Origin: Palsa-504 sp963822765
GTDB taxonomy: Bacteria; Actinomycetota; Actinomycetes; Streptosporangiales; Streptosporangiaceae
DNA: 64,000 nt
Direction: 5' to 3'
Assembly: GCA_963822765.1 (NCBI GenBank)
Contig: CAWGJL010000023.1
Span: 1-64,000 of the forward strand
Translations under genes and position numbers: made by a program
Shown: in pieces, positions 44,305 through 52,295 of the stretch
Position numbering within the stretch: position 1 is the stretch's first letter
How the letters are laid out: every line of letters starts with the position of its first letter
Notes under the pieces: model-generated
The model's input: the letters and a program-made list of their open reading frames with translations, nothing else
What the model was told of the DNA's origin: nothing
The model's database searches: none

Positions 44305-44535
44305 TCAGTCGCCGCTGCGCGCCTGCCACCAGGGAGGCTCATCAGCCCCGCCCTCGTCTGGATCGTGTCCCGGTAGGTACGGCCAGGTGCCACGGGGCGC
44401 GTCTGCCGGCCGGACCTGGGGAACCGCTTTATGCGCTCTACGGGCGGCCATAGCCATCACCACCAGGGCACCGACACCGACACCGACACCGAAGAACAGG
44501 AAGAAGAGGATGGCCAGCACGGCTGCCGCGCTCAT
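44305..44535 (-). CDS. Small single-helix membrane protein
   Basis: 76 residues. MSAAAVLAILFFLFFGVGVG gives one strong helix, then ARRAHKAVPQVRPADAPRGT and an acidic, Trp-ending tail (DEPPWWQARSGD). ATG 44535 overlaps the stop of the upstream microprotein gene (ATGA), so the two are translationally coupled. The RR after the helix resembles its neighbours but the REDR motif is absent. Unknown function. Confidence 0.6.
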   Translation of the reverse strand: MSAAAVLAILFFLFFGVGVGVGALVVMAMAARRAHKAVPQVRPADAPRGTWPYLPGHDPDEGGADEPPWWQARSGD

Positions 44536-44756
44536 CGCCGCGCGTTCCCGGTATCCCGCGGCGTGATGTCGCGGAGGCCAAGGCCGTACAGGCGCCGCGC
44601 GCCCCGGGCCGCGGCGTCGGGAGCCTGCCGGGTCAGCGTACCGAGCCGGTCCTCCCGGTTGGAAGCCATCGAGATCGTCACGAGGAATCCGAGGATGACT
44701 CCGGCAGCGAACACCAGACCCATCCCGATCGCCACTGCTACCATGATGCGGTCCAC
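44532..44756 (-). CDS. Single-helix microprotein with REDR motif (B2)
   Basis: 74 residues from GTG 44756 (GGAGG 5 nt upstream). Helix MVAVAIGMGLVFAAGVILGF, then SNREDRLGTLTRQAPDAAAR and LYGLGLRDITPRD. Aligns with the protein at 45357-45578 (RREDRRYTLAVDAPDRLSK and LTGVGRRDLDAEF): helix, REDR, T-L, APD, R-L, G-RD. I therefore call the two paralogues. Overlaps the next gene by 4 bp. Confidence 0.6.
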   Translation of the reverse strand: MDRIMVAVAIGMGLVFAAGVILGFLVTISMASNREDRLGTLTRQAPDAAARGARRLYGLGLRDITPRDTGNARR

Positions 44757-44861
44757 TCCAGCCTCCGCACCTCTGCCGACCGCGCCGGGCGCCGTCAGGT
44801 CCCGCTGTTTCGACCCACGAGAGACTCCGCGGGCCTCGCTAGAGTGTCAGCAAGCGGCTCC

Positions 44862-44987
44862 CTAGCTGGTCATGTCATCCCGGTCGCCGGGTTGAGGCGA
44901 ACCATTGGTCCGGTCGGACTGGTACTGGCATGTTCTTCTGTGACCAAGCAGCTGAATGACTAGAATCTGACTGATCATTCTGGCCAT
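44862..44987 (-). CDS. Possible membrane micropeptide (A2)
   Basis: 41 codons from ATG 44987 to TAG 44864-44862: MARMISQILVIQLLGHRRTC then a polar tail. Its opening resembles the frame at 45834 (MAWMAGSIGAILAVLLLGCT then RTC), including the same DNA just before the start (GTTGGGATGGC). No good ribosome binding site, so it could instead be a duplicated control region. Low confidence as a gene. Confidence 0.3.
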   Translation of the reverse strand: MARMISQILVIQLLGHRRTCQYQSDRTNGSPQPGDRDDMTS

Positions 44988-45356
44988 CCCAACGTTTGGT
45001 ACCTCATCGATACCCGCGGCTGCGGAAACCAAAACGGGCGATGTGCCATTTATTCCTACTGCGGGAATGATTCCACCGGACCGGGCAAGCCCAGTGGTTG
45101 GGATGGCAGGAACGAGATCGCACCGGCTGACGCGACACCTGCCGCGACGGTGGCTGCCCGGGCTCGTACTCCTCCGGCCGTCGCCGACTTGGCGTCCGCT
45201 GGCTTGAGGGCAGTAGTCCTGGCCGTCTTGGCGTCCGCTGCCGGCCCGAGAGCGCGCAGGACCTCCGGCTATGACGAACTAGCTGGTCATCGGCCTTGCG
45301 GCCCGGAGCCCTTGCTGCCCCGGCGAGCAAGAGCTCCGGTGAACCGCTGCTGGCGG
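44988..45356. other. Gap within the microprotein cassette
   Basis: No supported gene. It carries a third copy of GGTTGGGATGGC at 45096-45107, in opposite orientation to the two copies at the micropeptide starts. Confidence 0.45.
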
Positions 45357-45578
45357 CTAGTGGACGAGCTGGCCCGCAGGCCGGAGGAATTCTGCGTCCA
45401 GGTCCCGGCGGCCGACGCCGGTCAGCCGGCGAGTGGTCTTGGACAGCCGGTCGGGCGCATCGACGGCCAGCGTGTAGCGGCGGTCTTCGCGGCGGACCGC
45501 GATGGCGATGACGGCGATTACCCCCATCACCACGCCCGCGATGAAGACAGCGACGGCGACGACTACGACACTGGCCAT
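45357..45578 (-). CDS. Single-helix microprotein with REDR motif (B1)
   Basis: 73 residues from ATG 45578 with GGAG 6 nt upstream (a GTG at 45593 is less well placed). Helix MASVVVVAVAVFIAGVVMGV, continuing VIAIAVRREDRRYTLAVDAP and LTGVGRRDLDAEFLRPAGQL. Paralogue of the 44532-44756 protein. Conserved positions after the helix suggest a defined cytoplasmic partner. Unknown family. Confidence 0.6.
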   Translation of the reverse strand: MASVVVVAVAVFIAGVVMGVIAVIAIAVRREDRRYTLAVDAPDRLSKTTRRLTGVGRRDLDAEFLRPAGQLVH

Positions 45579-45699
45579 GATGGTCTCCCGCACTTCCGTC
45601 CCGCGGAGTTCCTTCCGCAGGTCCGCTTACTGCGAACGCGCCCGGCGAGCTGCCGCTCGCCCGGCCTGGTGCTCGTGGGCCACGGTGTTCCGTTTGTCC

Positions 45700-45834
45700 A
45701 CGATCTGTGCATACTGTCCGGTTGGCCTGGTTGAGCCCGATCGTAAGACTCGGCCGAATCATCCGGCAGGTTCTAGTGCATCCAAGCAGTAGGACTGCTA
45801 GGATTGCGCCTATGCTTCCTGCCATCCAAGCCAT
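45700..45834 (-). other. Frame resembling micropeptide A2 (A1), open downstream
   Basis: From ATG 45834: MAWMAGSIGAILAVLLLGCT, RTC, then a frame that stays open to 45004, far past any resemblance. Peptide similarity to A2 in the helix (IL-V--LLG--RTC) and shared upstream DNA suggest duplication of an A-B pair. The palindrome AGCAGTAGGACTGCT (45785-45799) lies within it. Not annotated as a gene because no sensible stop exists. Confidence 0.3.
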
Positions 45835-45990
45835 CCCAACCTTTGGAATATCTGCTAGCGTGTTACCACGCTGGAGTTGGGTATAAACCCGCGTACGACC
45901 AAATATTCCGATCAGGCAGATGGCCCAGGATGGTCCGGACAAGCAGGATCAGCCCGACCGCGAGCACGCCTAGACCAGAGAGGAGGACCG

Positions 45991-46786
45991 ATGGCAAACC
46001 CCATGTACCGGCAGATCGCCGAAGATCTGCGTGCGCAGATCGAGTCTGGCGAGCTCGAGCCCGGCGGGCAGTTGCGAACCGAGACTCGAGTTGCGGGAGC
46101 ACTACGATGCCTCGCGGAACACCGTCCGCGACGCGATCAAGTGGCTCACCACCCTCGGCCTGGTGGAGACGCGGCCAGGGCAGGGCACCTTCGTGTTCAA
46201 GACGATCGATCCGTTCGTCACCATTTTGACCCGCAAGGAGGGCGAGGTCGCCGAGGGCGGCGAGAGGCGCCAGCTACCTGTCCAAGCGTCGAGGACAGAC
46301 TGGAACCGAGAGCAAGTACATCCGGGTCGAGATACAGGGAGCCTCCGAAGCACATCGCCACGCCGGCTAGGCATCGCCCCGGGCGCCGAGGTGATCAGCC
46401 GCCATGAGCGGCGCCATCGTGACCGCACGCCCTAGTCATGCAGACGTCCTTCTACCCGATGGAGTTCGCCGACCGAGGCGCGGATCGGCTGCGGAGCTCA
46501 CGCGGCATCGAGGAAGGAGCCGTCAAGTACCTGCGCGGAGACCCTCGGCATCAGCAGGTGGGTTACCGCGACGTGATTACCGTGCGTGCGCCGAACCCAT
46601 CGAAGCGGACTTCTTCAAGGTGCCCACGGACGGCCGGATCGCGATGTACGAGATTTCCGGATTGCCTTCGACGGGAATGGCAATCCGATGCGGCTGACGG
46701 TCACGGTACTCCCGGCCGACCGGAACCAACTCGCTGTCAACGTCGGAGATGTACCAGATCTCAAGCCCGCGACTGAGACCGCATAA
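45991..46786 (+). pseudogene. GntR-family regulator with UTRA domain, frameshifted
   Basis: ATG 45991 with AGGAGG upstream: MANPMYRQIAEDLRAQIESG then a shift near 46085 to ELREHYDASRNTVRDAIKWL and RPGQGTFVFKTIDPFVTILT, a complete GntR winged helix when joined. Further shifts separate SFYPMEFADRGADRLR, PIEADFFKVPTDGRIAMYEI and FRIAFDGNGNPMRLTVTVLP, which are UTRA effector-domain motifs; ends DLKPATETA with TAA 46784-46786. At least four indels. Divergent from the microprotein cassette, so the intact form may have controlled it. Confidence 0.8.
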
Positions 46787-47079
46787 CACAACCGACTAAC
46801 GTTCGCCATCGAGGCATTCTTGCCGCGGTGGCGAATAACCGTATAGGACCGCATGTGAATCCTACCGACCTGGACCCTGCGGGTGCCACGAGCGTGCTGA
46901 GAGCACGCCGGCGCGCTGAAGCGTTAACAGCAGCCCGCAGCCGCACGCCGCGACGACTCTCGTCCGACCTTCCAGGGACCCGCAGGTCCGCATTTTCGTG
47001 CGGCAAGCCCTTGTCGCCCTCGGGATGACGGGCGGCCACTGGCCCGAGGAGCTCGAACTGGCAAGCGCTCGCTCATACC
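46787..47079. other. Gap with no supported gene
   Basis: Contains a possible damaged 5' part of the following transporter gene: a second frame reads IFVRQALVALGMTGGHWPEE directly before it. No other feature seen. Confidence 0.4.
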
Positions 47080-47151
47080 AAGTTCCGCTGGTATTTCATC
47101 GGCAGCGTAACGTCTAATTTCGGGACCTGGCTGCAGAATACGGCCCAGGTA

Positions 47152-48324
47152 GTGCTCGCGTATCAGCTGACGCACTCGGTATTCGCGGTCGGCCTGGTCA
47201 CCTGTGCTCAGTTCACCAGCCCGCTCTTGCTCGGCCCGTGGGCGGCGGTCCTGGCTCACAAGTTCGGGAACTGGCGGGCGCTGATCGCCACCCAGATCGC
47301 ATCGACCGCGATCGCCACCACGCTCGCGGTGCTGAAGTTCAGCGGGGCGCTCACCATCGACTGGCTTTTCGCCTGCGCGTCGGCGATAGGACTGGCGTTT
47401 ACGTTTGCGCTGCCGGCGATGTCGGTGATGGTGGCGGGGCTTTTCTCCGATACCGAGAACGAGGCTGACCGGTCTCAGGCCGTCAAGCGGGCCATGGCCA
47501 TGGACTCGGTTTCTTACAACCTGGGTCGCGCGCTGGCCCCCGCCATCAGCATCCTGATCTTCACCACCGTAGGTTTCGGGCTGGCGTTCGCCCTGAATGC
47601 GGGCTCATTCTTCCTCTTCACCCTGGTCCTGGTGTACCTGCGCCCGCGCGGCAGGCAGCAGGCACCGAATCGCTCCCGGGTGATGAACGGCCTGCACATC
47701 GCCGTGAGAGAGCCGCGGGTCATGGTTCTCCTGCTGATGGTGGCGGCCATCACCGTCGCCGCGGATCCGATCCTGGTCCTGGGTCCAGCGCTGGCCGGGC
47801 ATGTCTTCCATTCGTCCGCCGACTGGTCAGGCGTCTTCATCGCCGCTCTCGGCGCCGGCAACGTGATCGGATCGCTCCGGCCAAGCAAGCGAGGCGCCCC
47901 GTCCATCCGGCGGGCGGCCGCCGTCCTGGCCCTGCTGGCGCTGGCCATGATGGTCTTCTCGGCGGCACCGTCGATCTGGCTCAGCATCGCCGCCGCCTTC
48001 GGAGTGGGCGCGGCGTGCCTGGTGGCGGGCGCGACAGCCAGGTCGCTGCTCATCGAATGCGCGGGCGGTGACGTGAAACGCCAGACCGCGATCATGGCGG
48101 CGTGGGCGGTCGCGTGGGCGGGCAGCAAGCCGATCGCGTCGCTCACCGACGGGAGCCTGGCCGGCCTCATCGGAATCCGGGCCACCGGGATCCTGCTGGC
48201 CGCGCCCGCCCTGCTTCCCGCACTCGTCTTGATCCTGCTGCCACGGATCAACAATCTGGCCTGCGCGGCCCGCTGGTCCGCGTGGCTCGATGGAGCGAGA
48301 GGAATCAGTACAGCGCACACGTAA
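47152..48324 (+). CDS. MFS transporter (5' end damaged)
   Basis: 390 residues as read from GTG 47152, with about ten helices: TSPLLLGPWAAVLAHKFGNW, LACA/FTFALPAMSVMVAGL region, GLAFALNAGSFFLFTLVLVY, VMVLLLMVAAITVAADPILV, AWAVAWAGSKPIASLTDGSL. Drug/exporter-type major facilitator. Homology-like sequence extends upstream of the start (FRWYFIGSVTSNFGTWLQNT), matching the usual first helix, but has no start codon in frame; a 1-nt shift near 47075 from a frame starting ATG 47024 would restore one. Either a pseudogene or a sequencing indel. Confidence 0.75.
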   Translation: MLAYQLTHSVFAVGLVTCAQFTSPLLLGPWAAVLAHKFGNWRALIATQIASTAIATTLAVLKFSGALTIDWLFACASAIGLAFTFALPAMSVMVAGLFSDTENEADRSQAVKRAMAMDSVSYNLGRALAPAISILIFTTVGFGLAFALNAGSFFLFTLVLVYLRPRGRQQAPNRSRVMNGLHIAVREPRVMVLLLMVAAITVAADPILVLGPALAGHVFHSSADWSGVFIAALGAGNVIGSLRPSKRGAPSIRRAAAVLALLALAMMVFSAAPSIWLSIAAAFGVGAACLVAGATARSLLIECAGGDVKRQTAIMAAWAVAWAGSKPIASLTDGSLAGLIGIRATGILLAAPALLPALVLILLPRINNLACAARWSAWLDGARGISTAHT

Positions 48325-48626
48325 CAGATCTGGCGGAGGCTCCGCCGACGGGGCCATGAAACCTGTCAACTTACCTCCAGGACAGGGTTCCCTTACCCCC
48401 GGCGCCTGGTTTTTTGTGCCCGTTCGGGCGCATCGTTCCAGATCAATGCCTGATGCCCGGATTCGCCACCGGGCCGCCAGAACCGCCGTCGGCCCTTGCT
48501 GAACCGGCCAAATCGCCATGATCGTCGTGCGGCAGTGATAATCGGACTGAAGCGAAGGGAGGGCGCTCTCCGTCCGGGCTGACACCCCAGAACAACGGGC
48601 GCCGCGATGTGCCGCGAGGAGGTGCT
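48325..48626. other. Gap with no supported gene
   Basis: 302 bp between the transporter and a 21-codon ORF; nothing recognised. Confidence 0.45.
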
Positions 48627-48692
48627 ATGGCCAAGCACCACAGCCGTCCATCCAGGCAGTACCGCTACGAGCACTACGATCCAACGCCGTAG
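48627..48692 (+). CDS. 21-residue peptide ORF with strong ribosome binding site
   Basis: ATG 48627 to TAG 48690-48692, preceded by GAGGAGGTGCT, the best Shine-Dalgarno in this part of the window. The peptide is very polar and aromatic: it opens MAKHHSRPSRQ and closes YRYEHYDPTP, with no hydrophobic segment and no cysteine. Too short for ordinary gene finders. Followed 266 bp later by a 2OG-Fe(II) oxygenase gene. It could be a leader peptide or a modified-peptide precursor; neither is shown by sequence alone. Confidence 0.4.
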   Translation: MAKHHSRPSRQYRYEHYDPTP

Positions 48693-48957
48693 CGGTGATG
48701 GTCGTGCTGCGGAACACAGTGCCTTCAACGCGGAAGGCCACGGCCTAGCCTCTCACCACGCCACGGGCCGGGCCGGCCGGCGGATGCGTGTCGCCCACGG
48801 GTTACCCTGATGATGCGAACGCGTCCCCGGACGTACGCGACCTGCACGAGCCAGTTCGCGAGATCGCCGGGCGGGCAGGTCGTCCGCGCCGGACAGCCTG
48901 CGGTGATCTCGCACCCCTCCCAGCGGTCCGCAAGCTTCCCCAACAGGACGAACCTAG

Positions 48958-49647
48958 GTGATGCGGTCATTCCGATGGACGACGTTCGACTTGACCAGCA
49001 GCCTCTGCGCCAACTGGCAGCAGGAGATAGCCGCCGCGGCAGACGAAGCTGAGTTCCGGGAGTTTCCCCGCACACCGGTCCTGTCCCGCGAATCGCAGGA
49101 CGTGCAGCAAATCTTCCGTGGCCGGGTGCACGCTTCGGACGTGCGGCGAAACCTGCCCTGGCTGTACCGGCTCTACCGAGAGGACTTCCTCGAGCTCGCC
49201 CGGAAAGCCTGCGCCGAACCGGTCATGGCCGCTCGCGATGACCGGTACGGCATCGTGCTCAACGTTCAACGCGGAACCGAGATGCGGTTCGAGTGCCACG
49301 TTGACTCCAACCCGCTGACCGGCCTGTTGTTCTGTACCGATCACCTGACCGAGGCAGGCGGCGAGCTTGTCTTCGCGCACGACCCAACGGCCGCCGACAT
49401 CGATGCGGTAGAGCGGGACTGCTCGGTGATCCGGCCGCACGCCGGCCACCTGATCTTCTTCGACGGCAGGGAGCACCCGCATTACGCACGTCCCCTGCTG
49501 TCCTGGTCAGACGTGCGGATCGTCGCGGTCATGAACTTCTACACCGAGTCGTACCCGGAGTCGACCCGCCCGCGGGAGCTCAACCCGCATCTGTTCGGAA
49601 GGGTCGGCGGCCAGGTCAGGGCCAGCGAGCCGGATCACGGACAATGA
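48958..49647 (+). CDS. 2OG-Fe(II) oxygenase
   Basis: 229 residues from GTG 48958 (ATG 48961 is also in frame). Iron ligands His114 and Asp116 in FECHVDSNPLTGLLF, distal His175 and 2OG-binding Arg178 in HPHYARPL, all in the jelly-roll order of prolyl-4-hydroxylase-like enzymes. Other conserved pieces: EFREFPRTPVLSRESQDVQQ, RRNLPWLYRLYREDFLELAR. It would hydroxylate a small molecule or peptide using 2-oxoglutarate; substrate unknown. The N-terminal ~8 residues are uncertain. Confidence 0.85.
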   Translation: MMRSFRWTTFDLTSSLCANWQQEIAAAADEAEFREFPRTPVLSRESQDVQQIFRGRVHASDVRRNLPWLYRLYREDFLELARKACAEPVMAARDDRYGIVLNVQRGTEMRFECHVDSNPLTGLLFCTDHLTEAGGELVFAHDPTAADIDAVERDCSVIRPHAGHLIFFDGREHPHYARPLLSWSDVRIVAVMNFYTESYPESTRPRELNPHLFGRVGGQVRASEPDHGQ

Positions 49648-49719
49648 CGATCGGCCTGCTCGCAGCGGGACCGCAAACTCGTTTGCGCCGCCACCGGAGG
49701 TGGCCGACGATAGGCACCG

Positions 49720-50244
49720 ATGAGCGCTATCCAGATCGCAGGCTGTTCTGGTGCCGGGAAGTCCGCGGTTGCCGCCGAGCTGGCCCGCCGGGGCCTGACA
49801 TCGGTGGACGCTGACGACGACCCGTTGCTCGCGCGGTTCGTTGACCTGGCCGGCGCCGTGGTGACGGAGGAGCCGGCGGCGCCGGACCTGGCCTGGCTGG
49901 CCCGGCATAACTGGGCCTGGGATCCGGCCCGCCTGGACGAGCTGATCCGGGCCGCAGCGCCGGCGACGCTGCACCTCTGCGGCGGTGCGGACAATCAGCA
50001 CGAACTGGCCGGCCGCTTCACCCAGGTCTTCCTGCTGGAAATCGACGAGCCCACGATGCTGGCCCGGCTGGATGCGCGCCGGGATTACCACGACTGGGGC
50101 CATATCGGGGACACCCGCGAGTACCTGTGCCGCAAGCGGCCTGCCCTGCAGGACCGCCTGCGCGCATCCGGCGCGATCCCCGTCGACGCCAGGCAGCCCC
50201 TCGACCAGGTGGTGGACGCCCTGATCTATATGATCGCGCAATAG
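49720..50244 (+). CDS. P-loop nucleotide-binding (kinase-like) protein
   Basis: 174 residues. Walker A GCSGAGKS at 8-15 near the N-terminus, followed by SVDADDDPLLARFV (Walker B-like Asp), LHLCGGADNQHELAGRFTQV and LLEIDEPTMLARLDAR, the layout of small adenylate-kinase/shikimate-kinase-like proteins. Ligand unknown. Same strand as the oxygenase gene, 72 bp downstream, so probably one transcript. Its last 19 bp overlap the 3' end of the methyltransferase gene on the other strand. Confidence 0.8.
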   Translation: MSAIQIAGCSGAGKSAVAAELARRGLTSVDADDDPLLARFVDLAGAVVTEEPAAPDLAWLARHNWAWDPARLDELIRAAAPATLHLCGGADNQHELAGRFTQVFLLEIDEPTMLARLDARRDYHDWGHIGDTREYLCRKRPALQDRLRASGAIPVDARQPLDQVVDALIYMIAQ

Positions 50245-51173
50245 GTTCCGTGCCCGTTCGGCAGATCCTCGGCCATCCCAAGAACCGAGACATTGCACCG
50301 CTTGAGCAGGTCAGGGATCTCGCCCGGCAGGAACCGCCGGGACAAAGAGCATCGAATAGTCGATCCCGCCTTCACGGTTACGTTCTCATCTAGCACGTTC
50401 GCCTGAAAATCTTCGTTAAATCTGACTAGCGTGAGGATGGTTTTGGTAGCAGGATCAAACTTCGCGGTAAATGCCAGCAGGCGCCTGGGTACGCCAATCA
50501 TCATAAGGGGATACAGGATGCAATCTATATAGGTCTTCATCCGGTAAGGCTGCAGGTACGACTCGGCAGTGCGATATTCATCAAATAGTGCGCAGCCAAT
50601 CAGGAGGCGCGCTCCGCTGCCGGCCAGGCTACGTATTCCTTCTATCGCCCGTGATATTGACTCGACATTGCCGATGGTATTGCCTAGCAGGAAATATATG
50701 GAGTCAAGTACATCCGGGGGATGAGATGACGCCTGCGTGAACGTACTCTCTATGTCAAATAGTATCGAGTTAACCTGGAGCTCTCGGACCAGCCGCTTCA
50801 TGTTTTGCTTGGCCAGCTCGGCCATATGCAGGCTGTAGTCTATGGCCAGGTACCTACTCGGCAACCAGCTCGCCGCCGCCAACAGGCGCTGCAAGAGGTC
50901 GGCACTGTGGAGACCATTTCCGGGCCCGACATCTGCCAGGGTCCTGATCGAATTCAGCTCCTGGCCCCAGACGTCCAGCAATAGCGACGACTCATCGGCC
51001 ACGCTCCTGGTGACCTGGCCGTATTCCTTCGTTAGCGCGTGTGCGTTATAAGTTGCTCCCGCCTCGCCCACGTAGGCGAACTTACCCGGGATCGCGGCGC
51101 CCGATAGCGCTCTAATAAACGCCCTGAGCTGGTCCTCGCTCTCAAATCCCAGATTATGCCGGGGATCGCTCAC
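50226..51173 (-). CDS. EgtD-like SAM-dependent methyltransferase
   Basis: 315 residues resembling the histidine N-alpha-methyltransferase (EgtD/Methyltransf_33) fold: SAM-binding LADVGPGNGLHSADLLQRLL, YLAIDYSLHMAELAKQNM, and SIYFLLGNTIGNVESISRAI, which parallels EgtD FLGSTIGN. It lacks the full EgtD N-terminal pattern, so hercynine synthesis is not assured. Base use is unlike its neighbours: many A/T-ending codons (ATA, AAT, TTA), a sign of transfer. It starts inside the last 20 bp of mnmA on the same strand and converges with the kinase gene. Confidence 0.8.
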   Translation of the reverse strand: MSDPRHNLGFESEDQLRAFIRALSGAAIPGKFAYVGEAGATYNAHALTKEYGQVTRSVADESSLLLDVWGQELNSIRTLADVGPGNGLHSADLLQRLLAAASWLPSRYLAIDYSLHMAELAKQNMKRLVRELQVNSILFDIESTFTQASSHPPDVLDSIYFLLGNTIGNVESISRAIEGIRSLAGSGARLLIGCALFDEYRTAESYLQPYRMKTYIDCILYPLMMIGVPRRLLAFTAKFDPATKTILTLVRFNEDFQANVLDENVTVKAGSTIRCSLSRRFLPGEIPDLLKRCNVSVLGMAEDLPNGHGTYCAII

Positions 51174-52266
51174 GATTTATCGCTGCCTGGTTGAGAGCCC
51201 GCGTGCTGCTGATCGTCGCGCTGCCGAGGACGGTGTCGGCGTCGTAGAGGACGGCGGCCTGGCCCTTGGCCACGCCGCGGGCCGGGTGGTGCAGGCGGAG
51301 GCGCAGGTCGTCGCCGTCCAGCCGGGCGGTGCAGGGGTGGACTTCGCCGTGGGCGCGGAGCTGGACCAGGCCGTCGAGGGGCTCGGCGGGCGGGGGGCAG
51401 CCGGTCCAGACCGGGCGGGTGGCGGTGATCTCGGTGACGTCCAGGTTCTCGGCGGGGCCGACGGTGACCGTGCGGGTTACCGGCTCGATGTCCAGGACGT
51501 AGCGGGGGCGGCCGTCGCCGGCGGGGGTGCCGACGCGCAGGCCGCGGCGCTGGCCGACGGTGAAGGCGTAGGCGCCGTCGTGGCTGCCGAGGACGGCGCC
51601 GGCCTGGTCGACGATCTGGCCGGGGGCCTGGCCGAGGTGGCGGGCCAGGAAGGCCCTGGTGTCGCCGTCGGCGATGAAGCAGACGTCGTGGCTGTCGGGC
51701 TTGCCGGCTACGGCCAGGCCGCGGACGGCCGCTTCGGCGCGGACCTGGGCCTTGGGGGTGTCGCCGAGCGGGAACATAGCGTGGCGGAGCTGCTCGGCGG
51801 TGAGCACGGCCAGGACGTAGGACTGGTCCTTGCCGGGATCGGCGGCCCGGTGCAGGATCCCGTCCTCGATCCGGGCGTAGTGGCCGGTGCACACGGCGTC
51901 GAAGCCCAGGGCCAGGGCACGGTCGAGGACCGCGGCGAACTTGATCTTCTCGTTGCAGCGCAGGCACGGGTTGGGGGTGCGGCCCGCGGCGTACTCGGCG
52001 ACGAAGTCCTCGACCACGTCGCGGTGGAAGCGCTCGGCCATGTCCCAGACGTAGAACGGGATGCCGATCACGTCGGCGGCCCGGCGGGCGTCGCGGGCGT
52101 CCTCGAGCGTGCAGCAGCCGCGGGCGCCGGTCCGGTAGGACTTGGGGTTGGCGGACAGCGCGAGATGGACGCCGGTCACCTCATGACCGGCGTCTACCGC
52201 ACGTGCCGCGGCCGTCGCGGAGTCCACTCCGCCAGACATGGCCGCGAGCACCTTCAGCCCAGCCAT
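51154..52266 (-). CDS. mnmA: tRNA-specific 2-thiouridylase
   Basis: 370 residues. ATP-pyrophosphatase loop SGGVDS at 11-16, nucleophile Cys101 in TPNPCLRCNEKIKF, sulfur-transfer Cys196 in SHDVCFIADGD, and tRNA-binding GKDQSYVLAVL. Inserts sulfur at U34 of tRNAs using persulfide from a cysteine desulfurase, whose gene lies just upstream. The C-terminal beta-barrel ends RGVAKGQAAVLYDADTVLGS. ATG 52266. Its 3' end overlaps the EgtD-like gene by 20 bp. Confidence 0.96.
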   Translation of the reverse strand: MAGLKVLAAMSGGVDSATAAARAVDAGHEVTGVHLALSANPKSYRTGARGCCTLEDARDARRAADVIGIPFYVWDMAERFHRDVVEDFVAEYAAGRTPNPCLRCNEKIKFAAVLDRALALGFDAVCTGHYARIEDGILHRAADPGKDQSYVLAVLTAEQLRHAMFPLGDTPKAQVRAEAAVRGLAVAGKPDSHDVCFIADGDTRAFLARHLGQAPGQIVDQAGAVLGSHDGAYAFTVGQRRGLRVGTPAGDGRPRYVLDIEPVTRTVTVGPAENLDVTEITATRPVWTGCPPPAEPLDGLVQLRAHGEVHPCTARLDGDDLRLRLHHPARGVAKGQAAVLYDADTVLGSATISSTRALNQAAINRERSPA

Positions 52267-52295
52267 CGCCTCACAGGCTATGCGCTACCCACCCG

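Noticed and set aside
45150..45734. 194-codon plus frame in the microprotein cassette
   Set aside because: Antisense to the microprotein at 45357-45578, with no motif and no start signal; the minus-strand gene has a helix and a Shine-Dalgarno.
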